A stretch of DNA of 64,000 nucleotides, taken from positions 372,001 through 436,000 of the forward strand of contig NZ_VEBF01000001.1 of NCBI RefSeq assembly GCF_007676705.1, in the 5' to 3' direction. Below are positions 61,887 through 64,000 of this stretch, piece after piece. The notes under the pieces were generated by a model. It ran no database searches and was not told the origin of the DNA. It saw only the letters and a list, made by a program, of their open reading frames with translations. A program made the translations under genes and the position numbers. Within the stretch, counting starts at the first letter, position 1. The number at the start of each line of letters is the position of its first letter. This stretch comes from Paenibacillus xylanexedens (GTDB taxonomy: Bacteria > Bacillota > Bacilli > Paenibacillales > Paenibacillaceae).

Positions 61887-62222
61887 TTGACCTTTCCCCT
61901 TTCGCACACACTCTGATATGAATTCACATGATTGCCACTCCACTTTGTTCATCCCATTTCGTTGCACCTGTGAATGTCACTAATCATTACATACGATTTG
62001 ATATTTAGACAATAAACTATTTTCAAAATGTAAAAATTACGGTTTTTAAGTTAAATACCACGATATATAAACATATTTCCTGACAATATACAATTTTCAC
62101 TTCCTTAATGTTAACTATAATAACACATAGTGTTGTATTGAATATGATTTATCGTATACAGTCTGGCATAGCCCAGAACGCAATAATCCTTTTTCCACTG
62201 GATAACTCCATCAAACCATAAC
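61887..62222. other. A+T-rich region upstream of the second binding-protein gene
   Basis: This region presumably contains the operon promoter. A short palindrome AACAC-N3-GTGTT is present near 62,130 and several TATA-like stretches occur, but no single -35/-10 pair stands out and no open frame with a ribosome binding site was found. Confidence 0.4.
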
Positions 62223-62250
62223 AAAAAGAGACCACATCTGTAGTGATCTC
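62223..62250 (-). terminator. Second terminator after the edge AraC-type gene
   Basis: On the minus strand GAGATCAC pairs with GTGGTCTC (one wobble pair) around a 7-base loop, followed by five T residues. It lies about 100 bases beyond the first terminator. Confidence 0.65.
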
Positions 62251-62349
62251 CATGTGTAGCACATATAAATGCATTTGACGCACTAATTCCTCGGTGGAAG
62301 ATTAAACTTCACTTGACCAAACAATGTATCGATGGCATTTCCCGCACGT

Positions 62350-62407
62350 AAAAAATCTCCTGCAAAGGCGATAAGGTACGAACCTTAGTGCCTCATACAG
62401 GAGATTT
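62350..62407 (-). terminator. Primary terminator after the edge AraC-type gene
   Basis: AAATCTCCTG and its complement form the outer stem, and an inner TAAGGT/ACCTTA stem closes a 4-base loop. Six T residues follow on the minus strand. Confidence 0.8.
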
Positions 62408-62473
62408 CATATGATATCTCTAAGAATATTGATTTTCATGCGATGCTTGGATGTTCTAACACGTGCAATCCCG

Positions 62474-64000
62474 TTATTGATCGCCTTGTTTTCCACTCTG
62501 CTTGCGGTAGTCCCCTGGTGTCACGCCCATAATCCGTTTAAATACTCTGCCGAAAGAGATGGCATTGGCATAACCCACTTGCAGAGCAATATCCTGTACA
62601 GCCATATCGGATGCAGACAACAGACGGCAGGCCTTTTCGACCCTCAGTTTCACCAGAAAATCAACAAACTTCATCTCAAACTCTTCCTTGAACAGATAAC
62701 TCGCATATTTGCCCGAGATTTGGAACCGATCACTCAGATGTTTCAGCGACAGATCCGGATCATCAAAATGCTCTTCAATATAGATCCGCAGCTCATTGAT
62801 CATCGCGCGATGACTTTTTGTTTCATTCACAGAAACATAATTGCGATAGACCTCTTTAAGCCATTCCTGCAAAATCTCCTGAATTCCCTCGAGTGTCTCC
62901 ACCTGCTGGATATCACTGCGAAGACGAGTCAGGATTTCCTCGGAAAACTGACTTTGCAATCGCTCAGACAGCTCGCCGAATTCACGAGACAACATCTGGA
63001 TTAACGCCTGCAGCAGCATGCGAATATCGTTATCTGTAATCTGATCTTCGCCAAACGCTACAAACATCTGATCCAGCTGCGTTCGCCACCCATCACCGGT
63101 TAGTCTGAATTCACGGACAAAGTCTGCTAGCATCTGCAAATACTTGTAAGATTGCATCTCAATACGATCTGGAAGTTGTTCACTGAGAACAATGGCATCT
63201 TTACCAAGAGTAAGTCTATGCTGCAATCCAGCATCTGCACTGGCATACGATCGTGTAATTTCCTCCCAACCTGAAACGGTTCGTCCGATTCCAAAGGTAA
63301 ACCGCAGTCGGAAATGCTCCGCGATCCACATATGCATCTGTTTAGCTAGATCCATAAGCAACTCACGATCCAGTCCTTCCTGTTCATCCGATGCAATCAC
63401 GACAATAAGTCTGCGATTCCCAAACCATTCAGCCCAACCACCGAATTCCATCTCGTTCTGCACAAGTTCTTCCACTACGTTCATGAGTGCAATCTTCAGA
63501 ATATTCTGATTGGTCGAGAGATCCTCACCATTCATCTCTGCAATAAGCACGGCAACACTCTTCGGTTCCATGAATCGTTCCTCTAGAGGTTGCAGATGGC
63601 GAAGTCGCTGACGGAATGAATCCATCCGCTCCCCTTCCATCAGATCAACAAGCAATTGCCTGCGGTGAATTAACAGGTTTTCATGATGCTGTTTCTCATA
63701 GTCAACCGTCTGAGCAATCAAATGTTCCAGCGCACGGTCGATGAGTGCCAGTTCATCTTTGACAGATGGAGCTGCTTCATCCTCCTCGGCACGTGGCTGT
63801 AGCGCCTGAATTCGATTCATGATCAGCTGAATGGGGCGTGTATTTCTTCGAGTAATGTAGATTAGTCCAGCCACCGCACCAATGATCGTTAATAATCCAA
63901 TACCGATCCACACATAAGATACAAGGGATACCCATGAATACAGTTGTCCGGATTGAATACCACTCTCGAAGACCAGACCTAGCTTGTCCGCAGACACACG
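62474..64000 (-). CDS. Membrane-anchored AraC-family regulator of the second sugar locus, N-terminus missing
   Basis: The frame is open to the right edge; about 508 C-terminal residues are visible and the extracellular sensor domain is cut off. One membrane helix (YVWIGIGLLTIIGAVAGLIYI) is followed by a HAMP-like linker and a cytoplasmic region. The C-terminal AraC domain has LSLKHLSDRFQISGKYASYLF and GYANAISFGRVFKRIMGVTPGDYRK. A GTG near the edge could be read as a start, but family members of this type are about 740-780 residues and carry two membrane helices, so truncation is more likely. It probably controls the binding protein/permease operon downstream. Confidence 0.85.
   Translation of the reverse strand, partial: RVSADKLGLVFESGIQSGQLYSWVSLVSYVWIGIGLLTIIGAVAGLIYITRRNTRPIQLIMNRIQALQPRAEEDEAAPSVKDELALIDRALEHLIAQTVDYEKQHHENLLIHRRQLLVDLMEGERMDSFRQRLRHLQPLEERFMEPKSVAVLIAEMNGEDLSTNQNILKIALMNVVEELVQNEMEFGGWAEWFGNRRLIVVIASDEQEGLDRELLMDLAKQMHMWIAEHFRLRFTFGIGRTVSGWEEITRSYASADAGLQHRLTLGKDAIVLSEQLPDRIEMQSYKYLQMLADFVREFRLTGDGWRTQLDQMFVAFGEDQITDNDIRMLLQALIQMLSREFGELSERLQSQFSEEILTRLRSDIQQVETLEGIQEILQEWLKEVYRNYVSVNETKSHRAMINELRIYIEEHFDDPDLSLKHLSDRFQISGKYASYLFKEEFEMKFVDFLVKLRVEKACRLLSASDMAVQDIALQVGYANAISFGRVFKRIMGVTPGDYRKQSGKQGDQ

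Noticed and set aside
62411-63004. A 197-residue plus-strand frame at the end of the edge AraC gene
   Set aside because: It lies antisense within the AraC coding sequence and its translation shows no recognisable features.
1-64000. CRISPR arrays, tRNA or rRNA genes, and insertion sequences
   Set aside because: No regularly spaced repeats, cloverleaf-like or ribosomal sequences, and no transposase-like proteins were seen on either strand.

Overview
The window looks like a chromosomal segment of a Paenibacillus-type bacterium (Bacillota, Paenibacillaceae). This is an inference from gene content: two Lpl/Ytc-type carbohydrate ABC importers each paired with a membrane-anchored AraC-type regulator, a surface enzyme with S-layer homology (SLH) domains, a BceRS-BceAB peptide-resistance module, a ComP/ComA-like two-component pair, strong AGGAGG ribosome binding sites and frequent TTG/GTG starts. 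No rRNA, tRNA, CRISPR array, prophage or insertion sequence was seen. Most genes lie on the minus strand.

Layout, left part (1-31 kb). A 4-hydroxyphenylacetate 3-hydroxylase family gene is cut by the left edge. Next come bceRS-bceAB, a NagZ-like lipoprotein glycosidase, an Old Yellow Enzyme reductase, a beta-propeller-like protein, and bdhA facing a LacI-type regulator. They are followed by a 2-hydroxyacid dehydrogenase, a TetR regulator facing an MFS exporter, a START-like protein with a newly called 52-residue membrane protein, an HD-GYP phosphodiesterase and a long-form UbiD decarboxylase. A fused ABC transporter (ATPase plus permease in one chain) sits with its own two-component system. 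After it come an MtaD-like deaminase and a methyltransferase/dehydrogenase pair facing a LuxR-type regulator.

Right part (30-64 kb). A glycan locus carries an intracellular GH28-like enzyme, a binding protein, two permeases, a sensor AraC regulator and two secreted alginate-lyase-family enzymes with carbohydrate-binding domains. Then come a YidC/Oxa1 insertase, a DUF4173-like membrane protein facing an SgrR-like regulator, a small P-loop ATPase, an SLH-anchored serine hydrolase, a PDZ-containing ComP-like kinase with its regulator, and a second glycan locus. That second locus runs AraC, binding protein, two permeases, an unrecognised 572-residue protein and a TIM-barrel isomerase. The right edge cuts the AraC gene.

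How the genes work together. Several regulator/target pairs carry matching DNA signals. The bdhA/lacI gap has two 14-bp operators, and the tetR/MFS gap has two related 14-bp sites just downstream of both predicted start points. The luxR/methyltransferase gap has an 18-bp inverted repeat centred near -42. The bceA upstream region has a Bce-type box, and the fused ABC operon has 11-bp-spaced direct repeats. The first importer operon has 22-bp-spaced direct repeats and a cre-like site.

The least explained items are a pair of about 190-220 bp dispersed elements with terminal and internal inverted repeats (14.36-14.58 kb and 56.42-56.62 kb), the 572-residue protein, and the surface hydrolase/PDZ-kinase neighbourhood. 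All functions are read from sequence motifs without database searches.
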